NCBI GenBank assembly: GCA_028707175.1
Contig: JAQTUV010000005.1
Location: 271,618-335,617, forward strand
Source of the DNA: Sideroxydans sp.
Lineage (GTDB): Bacteria; Pseudomonadota; Gammaproteobacteria; Burkholderiales; Gallionellaceae
Direction of reading: 5' to 3'
Length of the DNA stretch: 64,000 bases
In this document: one piece after another, positions 19,816 through 28,034 of the stretch
How the letters are laid out: each line of letters opens with the position of its first letter
Position numbering within the stretch: the first letter of the stretch is position 1
Notes under the pieces: generated by a model
What the model saw: only the letters and a program-made list of their open reading frames with translations
Database searches by the model: none
What the model was told of the DNA's origin: nothing
Position numbers and translations under genes: made by a program

Positions 19816-22800
19816 ATGTTCGCTAAATTCTTCATTGATCGCCCCATCTTCGCGTGGGTCATTGCCATCATTATCTTGATGGCGGGTGTGCTCGCTTTGC
19901 GCGGCTTGCCCGTGACGCAATATCCACCTGTCGCGCCGCCTGCCTTGTCCGTCTCCATCACCTATCCCGGTGCATCGGCACAAGTCATCGAAGAGACGGC
20001 CATCGCGCTCATCGAACAGGAGCTGAACGGTGTGGAGAACCTGCTCTACATGGAGTCGGCCTCCGAGCTAGGTAGCGGCAGCATCACGCTGACTTACGAG
20101 ACAGGCACCAACCTCGACCTCGCCTCGGTGGAAGCACAGAACCGCGTGAAACGTGCTGAAGCGCGCCTGCCGGAAGAGGTGCGTCGTCTTGGTATCACCA
20201 CCAACAAATCAGCGCGTAACTATGTGATGTTCGTGGTGCTCATCTCCCCCGACAAAACTTTCGACAGCGTGGGCTTGGGCAGCATCGTCAGCTCCGGCGT
20301 GCTGGACAACATCAAGCGCGTGCCGGGTGTGGGCGAGGCATTGTTGTTCGGCACCGAATATTCGATGCGCCTATGGTTGAAGCCAGATCGCTTGCAAGCG
20401 TATGGCTTGTCTCCCGCTGATGTGTCGAAAGCCGTGCGTGGACAGAACACGCAGTTGGCGATGGGCGAGTTAGGACAACTGCCTGCCGCACCCGGACAAG
20501 AACTCAATGCGGTGATCGTCACCCGTAGTCGCTTGGCGACGACCGAAGAGTTCGGCAACGTCATCATCCGCACCAACCCCGATGGTTCTAACTTGCGCGT
20601 GAAGGATGTCGCCCGCGTCGAACTGGGCGCGCAAGATTACGGTCGCCAATCGCGCCTCGATGGCCAACCTTCCGCCAACATCGCCATCCGTTTAGCGCCA
20701 GGTGCGAACGCACTGGAGACCGTCGCCGCCGTGAAGGCGCGCATGGGCGAATTGGAGAAGACGCTGCCCAAGGGTGTGCAGTGGCTCGTACCGTATGACA
20801 CCTCCCAATTCATCGACATCTCCATCAAGGAAGTGTTGAAGAGCTTGGCTGAAGCGTTGCTGTTGGTCGTGTTGGTGATGTATGTGTTCCTCGGCAACAT
20901 CCGCGCCACCATCATTCCTACCATCGTCATTCCCGTTGCACTGGTGGGTGCGTTGGTAGGGCTGTATGTACTGGGCTATTCCATCAACGTGTTGACGCTG
21001 TTCGCGATGGTGCTCGCCATCGGTATCGTGGTGGACGATGCCATCGTGGTGGTGGAAAACGTGGAACGCATCATGGCGACGGAAGGACTCTCGCCGCGCG
21101 ATGCCACACGCAAGGCGATGGATCAGATCATTGGCGCCATCATCGCCATCACCTTGGTGCTGTCTGCGGTGTTCATCCCGATGTCGCTGTTCGGCGGCTC
21201 AACAGGTGCGATCTATCGTCAGTTCGCGGTGACACTGTTGCTGACCATGGGCTTTTCCGCCTTGATGGCAGTCACGCTCACCCCTGCTCTTTGCGCCTCC
21301 ATCTTGAAGAAGGACGATGCGAAACCGCACGGCCCTTTCGGCTTGTTCTTTGAGCGCATGACGCAACGCTATACGAGAAGCGTCAACTCAGTGGTGCGCA
21401 AGACGGCACGTTATCTGGTGATCTACGCGGTGATCGTCGTGGCGATGGGTTGGCTGTTCACCAAATTGCCGGGCAGCTTTTTGCCGGAAGAAGACCAAGG
21501 TTATTTCATCAACGTTGTCCAACTGCCTGCGGGCGCGACACAGGAGCGCACGTTGGAAGTGTTGAGTCAGGTGGAGCAGCATTACCTCAAGATGCCTGAG
21601 GTGGAACACGTAGTCGCCGTCGCCGGATTCTCCTTCTTCGGTCGAGGACAGAATGCGGGTATCGCTTTTGTGCGCCTGAAAGGATGGGAAGAACGCCTCG
21701 CCCCTGAAAGCAGCGCGCCTTCGCTGGTACGCAAAGCGAACAAGGAATTGTCACGCATCAAGCAGGCGATGATCTTCGCGATCAACCCGCCTTCTATCCC
21801 CGAGCTTTCCGCCACCGGCGGTTTCGATTTCCGCCTGCAAGACCGTAGCGGTCAAGGGCGCGAGAAGTTGCTGGAAGCACGCAACATAATGCTGGGCATG
21901 GCCGCGCAGAACCCGATGTTGGCAGGCGTGCGCCCCGAAGGACAAGAAGCTGGCCCGCAACTGTTGCTCGATATCGACCGACTCAAAGCGGAAGCGTTGG
22001 GCGTTTCCTCTGCCGACCTGAACGAGACTTTGCAATCGCTGTTGGGCGTGGCCTACATCAACGACTTCGTGCGGCAGGGACGTATCTTGCGCGTGCAGAT
22101 GCAAGCCGAGGCGGATGCTCGCCGCACACCGGAAGACATCCTCAAGGTCACCGTGCGCAACAACAAAGGCGGCATGGTGCCGCTATCTGAGTTAGCGACA
22201 CCGCGCTGGACCGTGGGCTCGCCCAAGCTAGACCGCTACAACGGCATCCCTTCGATGAAGATCTCGGGAGCGGCTGCACCGGGCCGCAGCACGGGTGAGG
22301 CGATGGCCGCGATGGCCGACATCGCACAGAAACTGCCGCCCGGTTTCGGCTACGAGTGGTCGGCCACTTCACGCGAAGAGATGATGTCCGGCGCGCAAGC
22401 TCCGTTGCTGTTCGCTATCTCGTTGTTCGTGGTGTTCCTGTGTCTGGCAGCGTTGTACGAGAGCTGGTCTATCCCGTTCGCGGTGATGCTGGTGGTGCCG
22501 CTCGGCATCTTCGGCGCGATCTTGGCGGTGAACCTGCGCGGCCTGCCTAACGACATCTACTTCAAGGTCGGCCTCATCGCCATCATCGGCTTGTCGGCAA
22601 AGAACGCTATCCTGATCATCGAGTTCGCGCGCAAATTGCAAGACGAGGGCATGGAACTCATCGCCGCCACCGTCGAAGCCTGTCGCCTGCGTTTCCGTCC
22701 TATTTTGATGACCTCCATCGCCTTCATCGCGGGTGTATCACCGCTGGCGTTCTCCACCGGTGCAGGTGCGCAAAGCCGCCACGCCATTGGCACGGGTGTG

Positions 22801-22920
22801 ATGGGCGGTATGTTGGCCGCCACCGTGTTGGCGGTGTTTCTCGTGCCTGTGTTCTTCGTGGTGGTGCGCAAGTTCTTCCCGGGGCATGCGCGCAAAGAGG
22901 GTGAGTACGAAGACGACTAG
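19816..22920 (+). CDS. RND multidrug efflux transporter (AcrB/MexB, HAE1 type)
   Basis: Proton-driven inner-membrane pump of 1034 residues, the usual length of the hydrophobe/amphiphile efflux family. It starts MFAKFFIDRPIFAWVIAII, has the large periplasmic loops after TM1 and TM7, and a TM4 segment GIVVDDAIVVVENVER with the paired Asp residues of the proton relay. LLTMGFSALMAVTLTPALCA and a C-terminal ATVLAVFLVPVFFVVV are typical. Substrates cannot be read from sequence. No adjacent TetR-type regulator is seen. Confidence 0.95.
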   Translation: MFAKFFIDRPIFAWVIAIIILMAGVLALRGLPVTQYPPVAPPALSVSITYPGASAQVIEETAIALIEQELNGVENLLYMESASELGSGSITLTYETGTNLDLASVEAQNRVKRAEARLPEEVRRLGITTNKSARNYVMFVVLISPDKTFDSVGLGSIVSSGVLDNIKRVPGVGEALLFGTEYSMRLWLKPDRLQAYGLSPADVSKAVRGQNTQLAMGELGQLPAAPGQELNAVIVTRSRLATTEEFGNVIIRTNPDGSNLRVKDVARVELGAQDYGRQSRLDGQPSANIAIRLAPGANALETVAAVKARMGELEKTLPKGVQWLVPYDTSQFIDISIKEVLKSLAEALLLVVLVMYVFLGNIRATIIPTIVIPVALVGALVGLYVLGYSINVLTLFAMVLAIGIVVDDAIVVVENVERIMATEGLSPRDATRKAMDQIIGAIIAITLVLSAVFIPMSLFGGSTGAIYRQFAVTLLLTMGFSALMAVTLTPALCASILKKDDAKPHGPFGLFFERMTQRYTRSVNSVVRKTARYLVIYAVIVVAMGWLFTKLPGSFLPEEDQGYFINVVQLPAGATQERTLEVLSQVEQHYLKMPEVEHVVAVAGFSFFGRGQNAGIAFVRLKGWEERLAPESSAPSLVRKANKELSRIKQAMIFAINPPSIPELSATGGFDFRLQDRSGQGREKLLEARNIMLGMAAQNPMLAGVRPEGQEAGPQLLLDIDRLKAEALGVSSADLNETLQSLLGVAYINDFVRQGRILRVQMQAEADARRTPEDILKVTVRNNKGGMVPLSELATPRWTVGSPKLDRYNGIPSMKISGAAAPGRSTGEAMAAMADIAQKLPPGFGYEWSATSREEMMSGAQAPLLFAISLFVVFLCLAALYESWSIPFAVMLVVPLGIFGAILAVNLRGLPNDIYFKVGLIAIIGLSAKNAILIIEFARKLQDEGMELIAATVEACRLRFRPILMTSIAFIAGVSPLAFSTGAGAQSRHAIGTGVMGGMLAATVLAVFLVPVFFVVVRKFFPGHARKEGEYEDD

Positions 22921-22951
22921 CTCGGTCTGAAGCAGGCTTAATAGCGTTACA

Positions 22952-22978
22952 ATTCCGGCTCATCCATTGAGCCGGAAT
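22952..22978 (+). promoter_or_regulatory. hairpin over the pyrC ribosome-binding site
   Basis: An 11-bp perfect inverted repeat ATTCCGGCTCA / TGAGCCGGAAT with a five-base loop ends 6 bases before the pyrC ATG. The only Shine-Dalgarno-like bases (GGAA, 22974-22977) are in its 3' arm, so the folded form should block translation. A TACAAT -10-like box (22948-22953) lies just upstream. Enterobacterial pyrC is controlled by a comparable leader hairpin through CTP-sensitive start-site choice. That the same mechanism works here is inference. Confidence 0.55.
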
Positions 22979-22984
22979 CATTTC

Positions 22985-24019
22985 ATGCAACAACTCACCC
23001 TCACCCGCCCCGACGATTGGCACTTGCATCTGCGCGATGGCGATCTGATGCGTTCAGTATTGCCCGACACCGCACGCCAATTCGCGCGCGCCATCGTCAT
23101 GCCAAACCTGCGCCCACCCGTCACCACCACCGCGCAAGCCATCGAATATCACGACCGCATCGTGGCGGCATTGCCTGCGGGTGCGAAGTTCGAACCGTTG
23201 ATGACGCTGTACCTCACCGACAACACCAGCGCGGAAGAGATTCGCAAAGCCAAAGAGAGTGGTGTGGTGCATGCGGTGAAGCTATATCCCGCTGGAGCGA
23301 CCACCAACTCTGACGCGGGCGTGACCGATCTGCGCAAGACCTACGCCGCACTGGAAGAGATGCAGCGCTGCGGTATGCCGTTCTTGGTGCATGGCGAAGT
23401 GACCAACGCCGACATCGACATCTTCGACCGCGAAGCCGTTTTCATCGAACGCGTCATGCAACCATTATTGAAAGACCTGCCCAATCTGCGCGTGGTGTTC
23501 GAACACATCACCACCAAGGACGCCGCGGATTTTGTGACCAGCGCACCAGACACCATCGCCGCCACACTAACCCCGCAACACTTGCTGTACAACCGCAACG
23601 CCATGCTGGTCGGCGGCATCCGCCCACACTTCTATTGCCTGCCGATATTGAAACGCGAGACACACCGCGAAGCCTTGGTGAAGGCCGCCACCAGCGGCAG
23701 CAAAAAATTCTTCCTCGGCACCGACAGCGCACCGCACGCGCAACACACCAAAGAGAACGCCTGTGGCTGCGCCGGTTGCTACAGCGCGCACAACGCCATC
23801 GAGTTGTATGCCGAAGCGTTCGAGGCAGCAGGTGCACTGGACAAACTCGAAGCCTTCGCCAGCTTCTACGGCGCGGACTATTACGGACTACCGCGCAACA
23901 CCGATAAGGTCACGCTGCGCAAGGAAGAATGGCAAGTGCCTGCATCGGTGGGGTTTGGCGAGCATCACCTCGTGCCGTTGAGGGCGGGAGAGACGATGCA
24001 GTGGAAGTTGGTCGGGTGA
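22985..24019 (+). CDS. pyrC: dihydroorotase
   Basis: Zinc amidohydrolase that interconverts carbamoyl aspartate and dihydroorotate in pyrimidine synthesis. The 344 residues match the E. coli-type Pyr[14 protein letters not shown] with the two metal His residues, [16 protein letters not shown] with the carboxylated Lys, FLVHGE, VFEHITT and FLGTDSAPH with the catalytic Asp. The ATG at 22985 is chosen over the TTG at 22967, which lies in the leader hairpin loop. It is a single gene, followed by the integron-type cassette. Confidence 0.94.
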   Translation: MQQLTLTRPDDWHLHLRDGDLMRSVLPDTARQFARAIVMPNLRPPVTTTAQAIEYHDRIVAALPAGAKFEPLMTLYLTDNTSAEEIRKAKESGVVHAVKLYPAGATTNSDAGVTDLRKTYAALEEMQRCGMPFLVHGEVTNADIDIFDREAVFIERVMQPLLKDLPNLRVVFEHITTKDAADFVTSAPDTIAATLTPQHLLYNRNAMLVGGIRPHFYCLPILKRETHREALVKAATSGSKKFFLGTDSAPHAQHTKENACGCAGCYSAHNAIELYAEAFEAAGALDKLEAFASFYGADYYGLPRNTDKVTLRKEEWQVPASVGFGEHHLVPLRAGETMQWKLVG

Positions 24020-24173
24020 TGGTGTCTTTGTCGGAAAAATTGGGGGGCTCTAAAATTTTGAGCCCAATTAAATCAAGACATTCCATGAGCGTTTCCGATT
24101 TAGGCACCTTGAAGGTGTACTTGTCGGTGATTTTTGGGGTGTCTACTTTACGTTGGGCGTCAGGAGGATGCTA

Positions 24174-25004
24174 GTGGCGAACAAAATTCCTAACTCAGTA
24201 ATCGGTGCCGTGTCATCGGTTATCGCTGCGTACTACTACAGCCATTCGAAACTGAACACTCTCTTTATGGAATGCGGTGCGCCGGGTGATGCACCAGAGG
24301 GAAACTGCGAAGCTAAATGCAGCGCATGGCTGAAACGTTGCAACGATGCTCCCGGTGTTGATGCACTTGCTGTTCTTGGTCGGGTAATCCAGCATTTCAT
24401 GGATCAAGAGCCGTCCGATTTCCGCCCTGAAATTGAAATAGGACAACGGCGTATCAGAGATAGCCTTTCAAGAAATCAACTCAGCTATCAGGGCAATGGG
24501 CATGTGACACTAGCCGGGGCAAGCCCCGCAGCCAAAACACTTATCGATTTTCTACGGGCGGGAGATTTCCCATCTATTGAAGTCGAGTTTAATCGAGCGG
24601 TGTCGCAGTTAGACAGCGACCCACACTCCGCAATCACGGCTTCAAGCTCGATCATCGAGGCGCTGTGCAAAACCTACATTGAGACTTTTGGCATTGAAAT
24701 GCCAAGCAAGCAAACAGTTGTTCCGCTTTGGCGAGCCGTGCAAACACACTTGGGCCTCAATATCGACCCAACGCTCGAAGATGACCAAAAAAGAATCCTT
24801 CAAGGGTTAACATCTATCGTAGATGGCATCGGTGCATATAGAACGCATATCGGCTCGGCACATGGGCGCGGTGTTCTGCCACCAGCAATTCAGGTTTCTG
24901 AAGCGCGGCTGGCCGTTAATGCATCGCACACACTGGTGATCTTCATCATGGAGCGTTGGCACGCAACCAAGCCTCCCATCAACACTGAACTGGTTAGGCC
25001 TTAA
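24174..25004 (+). CDS. abortive infection family protein (Abi_C domain)
   Basis: A 276-residue protein. The GTG at 24174 is chosen because a perfect AGGAGG lies exactly 6 bases before it; the ATG at 24168 directly abuts that site. The C-terminal region (about 150-270) has the Abi_C pattern: ASSSIIEALCKTYIETFGI, ILQGLTSIVDGIGAYRTHIG and SAHGRG, then a helix with FIMERWH. The N-terminal part (SVIGAVSSVIAAYYYSHSKLN, then Cys-rich APEGNCEAKCSAWLKRC) is not familiar to me. Family members are linked to phage abortive infection, so defence is a reasonable inference. It lies in the cassette, 2 bases before the next gene. Confidence 0.75.
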   Translation: MANKIPNSVIGAVSSVIAAYYYSHSKLNTLFMECGAPGDAPEGNCEAKCSAWLKRCNDAPGVDALAVLGRVIQHFMDQEPSDFRPEIEIGQRRIRDSLSRNQLSYQGNGHVTLAGASPAAKTLIDFLRAGDFPSIEVEFNRAVSQLDSDPHSAITASSSIIEALCKTYIETFGIEMPSKQTVVPLWRAVQTHLGLNIDPTLEDDQKRILQGLTSIVDGIGAYRTHIGSAHGRGVLPPAIQVSEARLAVNASHTLVIFIMERWHATKPPINTELVRP

Positions 25005-25006
25005 AA

Positions 25007-25624
25007 ATGAAGAAAATCGTATTTCTTGTCTTGTTGCTTGGGTTCACGCAATCAGCTTTTTCTTGGTCTCGCTTCGACCCTTATCCAACACCTGCTGATC
25101 AAGAAACACAATTAAAGCTAGAGGAAATGCAACGACAATTACAGCAGGCTGAACAAGCTGCCGAAGAGCTACGAAATGAAATGCTTCGATCCTCAATCAG
25201 AACCAAAAACAACATATATTTGGGCGTGGTATTGTTGGCAATAAGTGGGTTCGTTATCTACCTCATATCAAGAAGAAATAAGGAAAAACCAATGGACGAA
25301 AATCAAAAATATGGTGTTGTCACGATGCTTGTTTCGTTTTTGCTAATGCTGTTGGCTTTGATGATTTCAGAAGGTTGGAACCCTCAGCTAGACTATCTTG
25401 AAAACTTCATGAACCTGCTGAGAATTCAACTGATTGAAATCAAAACAGAGCGGCCCTATGTTGCAAACGATTTTCTTTCTGGGGGCTTTGACTATAGTTA
25501 TTTGATCAATCTCCCAACAAAATATGTCGCTCTAGCTTTTATGAGTACTGCGGCTTATGGTTTGACATCCTACCTCGGCATAACCCCTGCTTTCAGGCCG
25601 TGGAAGAAAGCCTCCGTAAAGTAA
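25007..25624 (+). CDS. unknown membrane protein with coiled coil, partner of the Abi_C gene
   Basis: A 205-residue protein not recognised by family. It has an N-terminal signal or first helix (IVFLVLLLGFTQSAFS), a periplasmic Gln/Glu-rich coiled coil (LKLEEMQRQLQQAEQAAEELRN), a transmembrane helix (YLGVVLLAISGFVIYLI), a basic loop, a second helix (TMLVSFLLMLLALMI) and a C-terminal hydrophobic segment (ALAFMSTAAYGLTSYLG). It begins 2 bases after the Abi_C stop, inside the same cassette, so the two are probably translated together. It could be the membrane effector or anchor of a two-gene defence unit; that is inference. Base composition is more AT-rich than neighbouring housekeeping genes. Confidence 0.65.
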   Translation: MKKIVFLVLLLGFTQSAFSWSRFDPYPTPADQETQLKLEEMQRQLQQAEQAAEELRNEMLRSSIRTKNNIYLGVVLLAISGFVIYLISRRNKEKPMDENQKYGVVTMLVSFLLMLLALMISEGWNPQLDYLENFMNLLRIQLIEIKTERPYVANDFLSGGFDYSYLINLPTKYVALAFMSTAAYGLTSYLGITPAFRPWKKASVK

Positions 25625-25632
25625 TGGCAACC

Positions 25633-25695
25633 GCCCAACCCGACATTCAACCCGGACTCCGCAAAAGCACGGAGCCGGTTAATTTTACGTTAGCA
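25633..25695 (+). repeat. attC-like recombination site of the Abi_C cassette
   Basis: A 63-base imperfect palindrome starts 8 bases after the last stop of the cassette. It runs R'' GCCCAAC, then CCGGACTCCG, a short AAAAG-containing loop, CGGAGCCGG with one unpaired base, a T-rich spacer, and GTTAGCA as the R' core. This follows the attC layout of paired arms with an extrahelical base. The R' core departs from GTTRRRY at two positions because it belongs to the downstream sequence. Confidence 0.65.
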
Positions 25696-25770
25696 GAACT
25701 AAAGGGGTCAGACTCGAATTAAATTCGGGCAAGACCAACATCGTTAAACAAACGTAGTTGGAGACATTCG

Positions 25771-26037
25771 ATGCCAATCATCTCAATGTTTTACGGGATC
25801 ATCATCCGCCTGTATCTGATCGACAATCAACATCACAATCTGCCGCACCTGCACGCGAAGTACGCTGAATTTGAAGCGTCTATCAATCTTGATGATGGAG
25901 AAATCCTCTCGGGCAAATTGCCGCGCAAGCAGTTGCGTTTGGTTCAAGCATGGATCGAGTTGCATCGCGATGAGTTGATGGCTGACTGGGAACTGGCGGT
26001 CAGCGGCGAGAACCCCTATAAGATTGCTCCTTTGTGA
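25771..26037 (+). CDS. DUF4160 family protein
   Basis: An 88-residue protein matching the DUF4160 family: MPIISMFYGIIIRLYLID, the HxLPHLHAKY His-rich motif, LDDGEILSGKLPRKQLRLVQAW, and WELAVSGENPYKI at the end. GGAG lies 7 bases before the ATG. DUF4160 genes are commonly paired with DUF2442, as here, in accessory regions, and have been considered toxin-antitoxin-like; no activity is established. Its start lies about 80 bases beyond the attC junction. Confidence 0.85.
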   Translation: MPIISMFYGIIIRLYLIDNQHHNLPHLHAKYAEFEASINLDDGEILSGKLPRKQLRLVQAWIELHRDELMADWELAVSGENPYKIAPL

Positions 26038-26044
26038 GGTCGCT

Positions 26045-26359
26045 ATGTATTGGGATGTGAAGATCGTAAAGCCTTTAGCCAACCACCTGATTTACGTCGA
26101 GGTAGAGGATGGGCGCAAGGGTGTCTTTGACATGAAGCCTTATCTGGATTTTGGCGTTTTTCGTGAACTGAAGAATGAGCATTATTTCAATCAGGTCGGC
26201 ATTCAGTTTGGCGCTGTCAGTTGGCCGAATGAACAGGACATTGCGCCTGAGACTTTGCTGGCAGGATTGCAATCGTCAGAGCCTAGTGCTGTTGAACTAA
26301 AAGCAGCCGAAGCAATATCCGACTATAAACTTGAGGACTCTGGCCCCCATAGTGGATGA
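26045..26359 (+). CDS. DUF2442 family protein
   Basis: A 104-residue protein with the DUF2442 pattern: MYWDVKIVKPLANHLIYVEVEDGRKGVFDMKPYL, then GVFRELKN and the WPNEQDIAPETLLA motif. The ATG at 26045 follows GAGG by 5 bases and comes 7 bases after the DUF4160 stop; the longer ORF has no support. The pair is conserved and may form a two-component module, probably acquired. The C-terminal tail beyond residue 85 is variable. Confidence 0.85.
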   Translation: MYWDVKIVKPLANHLIYVEVEDGRKGVFDMKPYLDFGVFRELKNEHYFNQVGIQFGAVSWPNEQDIAPETLLAGLQSSEPSAVELKAAEAISDYKLEDSGPHSG

Positions 26360-26394
26360 AAGGGAGAATCTTGAGATGAAAGCCGTTATTCCAA

Positions 26395-26931
26395 ATGAAG
26401 CACTCTGATTTTTACATTGGCCTTGAATTTTTCGGGTCTGCTGGATTCGTTTGGCGCTGCACCGATGTTGGATCGCGCACCATTACGGCCATTCAGCTAG
26501 AAGATGGCCGTGATGCAAGTTGGTACAACGGGCCGCCTTATGCGGTCGCCGAGATCGTTTTTGATGAATATGATTTTGCTAGTTGTTCTCGTAGTTTTGA
26601 GGAAGGTATTGAACATGCTATCTATGAGTCAGATCACTCTGGTCATCCAGGATTCCCACATGAAGTTGTAAAGAAAATGTTGGATGAGGGCTTTCCTAAT
26701 GATGCTACCGAGCGGTATCCCAATAAGCCGCTTTTGCGACTTGATAGGTTGCGTCAAGATGGTGAACTGTTACATCCTTATGCAGCTCGCAAATCAAATG
26801 GTGGCTGGCTTGTTCGCCTATATATGCCTTTCACAGAGGAATTCGCAGAAATGCCTGAGATAGATTTTCTTCAACTAGATATTGCGACAGATGATGATGT
26901 GAAGAGTAGATCGCTTAAGGGCAAGAAATGA
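26395..26931 (+). CDS. conserved hypothetical protein of the accessory island
   Basis: A 178-residue acidic protein starting MKHSDFYIGLEF, with WRCTDVGSRTITAI, WYNGPPYAVAEIVFDEYD and a C-terminal WLVRLYMPFTEEF. I recall similar proteins scattered in proteobacteria without a known function. The start has no good ribosome-binding site; a ten-codon frame (26376-26408, MKAVIPNEAL) overlaps it in another phase and could couple translation or be debris of a frameshifted 5' end. It lies downstream of DUF2442 in the AT-richer island. Confidence 0.6.
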   Translation: MKHSDFYIGLEFFGSAGFVWRCTDVGSRTITAIQLEDGRDASWYNGPPYAVAEIVFDEYDFASCSRSFEEGIEHAIYESDHSGHPGFPHEVVKKMLDEGFPNDATERYPNKPLLRLDRLRQDGELLHPYAARKSNGGWLVRLYMPFTEEFAEMPEIDFLQLDIATDDDVKSRSLKGKK

Positions 26932-27006
26932 AACGGATTGCGTCAGCAATTTAAATATTCTATATACGATTCACTCTCAAATCTGAATACACCCACCGAA
27001 GTCATC

Positions 27007-27546
27007 ATGCCCATCTCCTCCTACCTCAACACATCCCCCACCCTAGGCGACCGCGTCTATCTGCACCCCTCCTGCCAAGTCATCGGCGATGTAAAGATAG
27101 GTGATGACAGTTCCATCTGGTGCAACACGGTGTTGCGCGGCGATGTGAATCGCATCGAGGTCGGGCGCGGCTCTAACGTGCAAGACCTGACGATGTGCCA
27201 TGTGTCGCACAAGACGATGGACAAGCCTGATGGCTCGCCGCTCATCATCGGCGATTATGTGACGGTGGGGCATTCGGTCATTTTGCATGGCTGCCGTATC
27301 GGCAACGACTGCCTCATCGGCATGGGCTCCATCATCATGGACGATGTGGTGATCCCTGATTTCGTGATGATAGGCGCGGGCAGTCTTATATCGCCGGGCA
27401 AAATATTGGAGAGTGGCATGCTCTACATGGGTCGCCCTGCCAAGTTGGTGCGCGCGCTGACGGAAGATGAGATCAAATACCTGCGCTACTCCGCCGAACA
27501 TTACGTGCGCAACAAGGACAATTACCTGAAAGGTTCGCAAGCATGA
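27007..27546 (+). CDS. gamma-class carbonic anhydrase family protein (YrdA-like)
   Basis: A 179-residue left-handed beta-helix protein with hexapeptide repeats. HPSCQVIGDVKIGDDSSIW, VLRGDVNRIEVGRGSNVQD, MCHVSHKT and VGHSVILHGCRIGNDC carry the His residues that bind metal in gamma carbonic anhydrases. The start at 27007 matches family N termini; the extra 23 codons of the ORF do not. Whether it has anhydrase activity is unknown. It overlaps the next gene as ATGA. In an autotroph with phosphoribulokinase nearby, a link to inorganic carbon is tempting but unproven. Confidence 0.9.
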   Translation: MPISSYLNTSPTLGDRVYLHPSCQVIGDVKIGDDSSIWCNTVLRGDVNRIEVGRGSNVQDLTMCHVSHKTMDKPDGSPLIIGDYVTVGHSVILHGCRIGNDCLIGMGSIIMDDVVIPDFVMIGAGSLISPGKILESGMLYMGRPAKLVRALTEDEIKYLRYSAEHYVRNKDNYLKGSQA

Positions 27547-27905
27547 CGATGTTTGGGAGTGACATCATGTTGCATGATGGGAACGAGTTGGAGTTACAGA
27601 TCGAGCGTACTTGTATCGCGCTGGGACTCGATTTCCGTGACGAGTATCAAGTGAAGGTGTTCGCTCGGGATGTGCTGCAAAACATCGACAGGCTGCGCAA
27701 AGCGGCGCGTGAAGGTGACATGCAAGCGCGCATCAAGGTTGAGCTATATGGCTTGGCGATGCTGATGCATAAGACTAATTCAGCCACTTTTGGCTCGGGC
27801 TATCTCAATCAATTCTCAAAAGTGACTGAACACCAATCTGCTTGGGCGGCTATCGCACAGGCTTTGTGGAAGGAGCTTGAGGCGCGCAATCCAGAGAATG
27901 GCTAG
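27543..27905 (+). CDS. conserved hypothetical helical protein
   Basis: A 120-residue soluble, mostly helical protein (ERTCIALGLDFRDEYQVKVFARDVL, IDRLRKAAREGDMQARIKVELYGLAMLMHK) of unknown function. Its ATG overlaps the stop of the carbonic-anhydrase-like gene by 4 bases, so the two are translationally coupled. An intrinsic terminator follows about 75 bases downstream. Confidence 0.65.
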   Translation: MTMFGSDIMLHDGNELELQIERTCIALGLDFRDEYQVKVFARDVLQNIDRLRKAAREGDMQARIKVELYGLAMLMHKTNSATFGSGYLNQFSKVTEHQSAWAAIAQALWKELEARNPENG

Positions 27906-27978
27906 CTATTCACCTTCGATGCCTAGGTGAGGCGAATGTGCTCTCACAGCGATTTACGTAATTTGTTGCACCTAAAAT

Positions 27979-28017
27979 GAAAACGGGGAAATCAAGTCTG
28001 GCTTGATTCCCCCGTTC
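27979..28017. terminator. bidirectional terminator between the yrdA-like unit and prkB
   Basis: A long hairpin pairs AACGGGGAAATCAAG with CTTGATTCCCCCGTT around a short loop. It is flanked by A-runs on one side and CTTTT on the other, between converging genes. Confidence 0.85.
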
Positions 28018-28034
28018 TTTTATTGCGTTACTGC

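Larger units (their letters stand above)
24153..25689 (+). mobile_element. integron-type gene cassette with an Abi_C gene and a membrane protein gene
   Basis: The cassette is inferred from its ends. GTTGGGC (24152-24158) fits the GTTRRRY recombination core and lies just upstream of the first gene. After the second stop, GCCCAAC (25633-25639) fits RYYYAAC and is the exact reverse complement of that core, as expected for a cassette's own attC. The cut point G^TT gives 24153-25689, holding two same-strand genes with almost no noncoding DNA. No integrase is in the window. A degenerate GCCCAAT at 24062 might mark an older site upstream but is weak. Confidence 0.65.

Noticed and set aside
24044-24065. 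Terminator after pyrC (GGGCTC / GAGCCC hairpin)
   Set aside because: The stem is only 6 bp with a mismatch beyond it and no T-run follows, so it was not called a terminator.
24062-24158. Degenerate attC upstream of the Abi_C cassette (GCCCAAT ... CACCTTGAAGGTG ... GTTGGGC)
   Set aside because: Only one core matches the consensus and the inner pairing is poor; it may be an old site, but the evidence is too thin to list.
25690-27006. Possible third and fourth integron cassettes holding DUF4160/DUF2442 and the 178-residue gene
   Set aside because: The sequence after the attC junction starts TTAGCAG, so its own attC should open with TGCTAAC. I found no such core and no attC-like palindrome after either gene.
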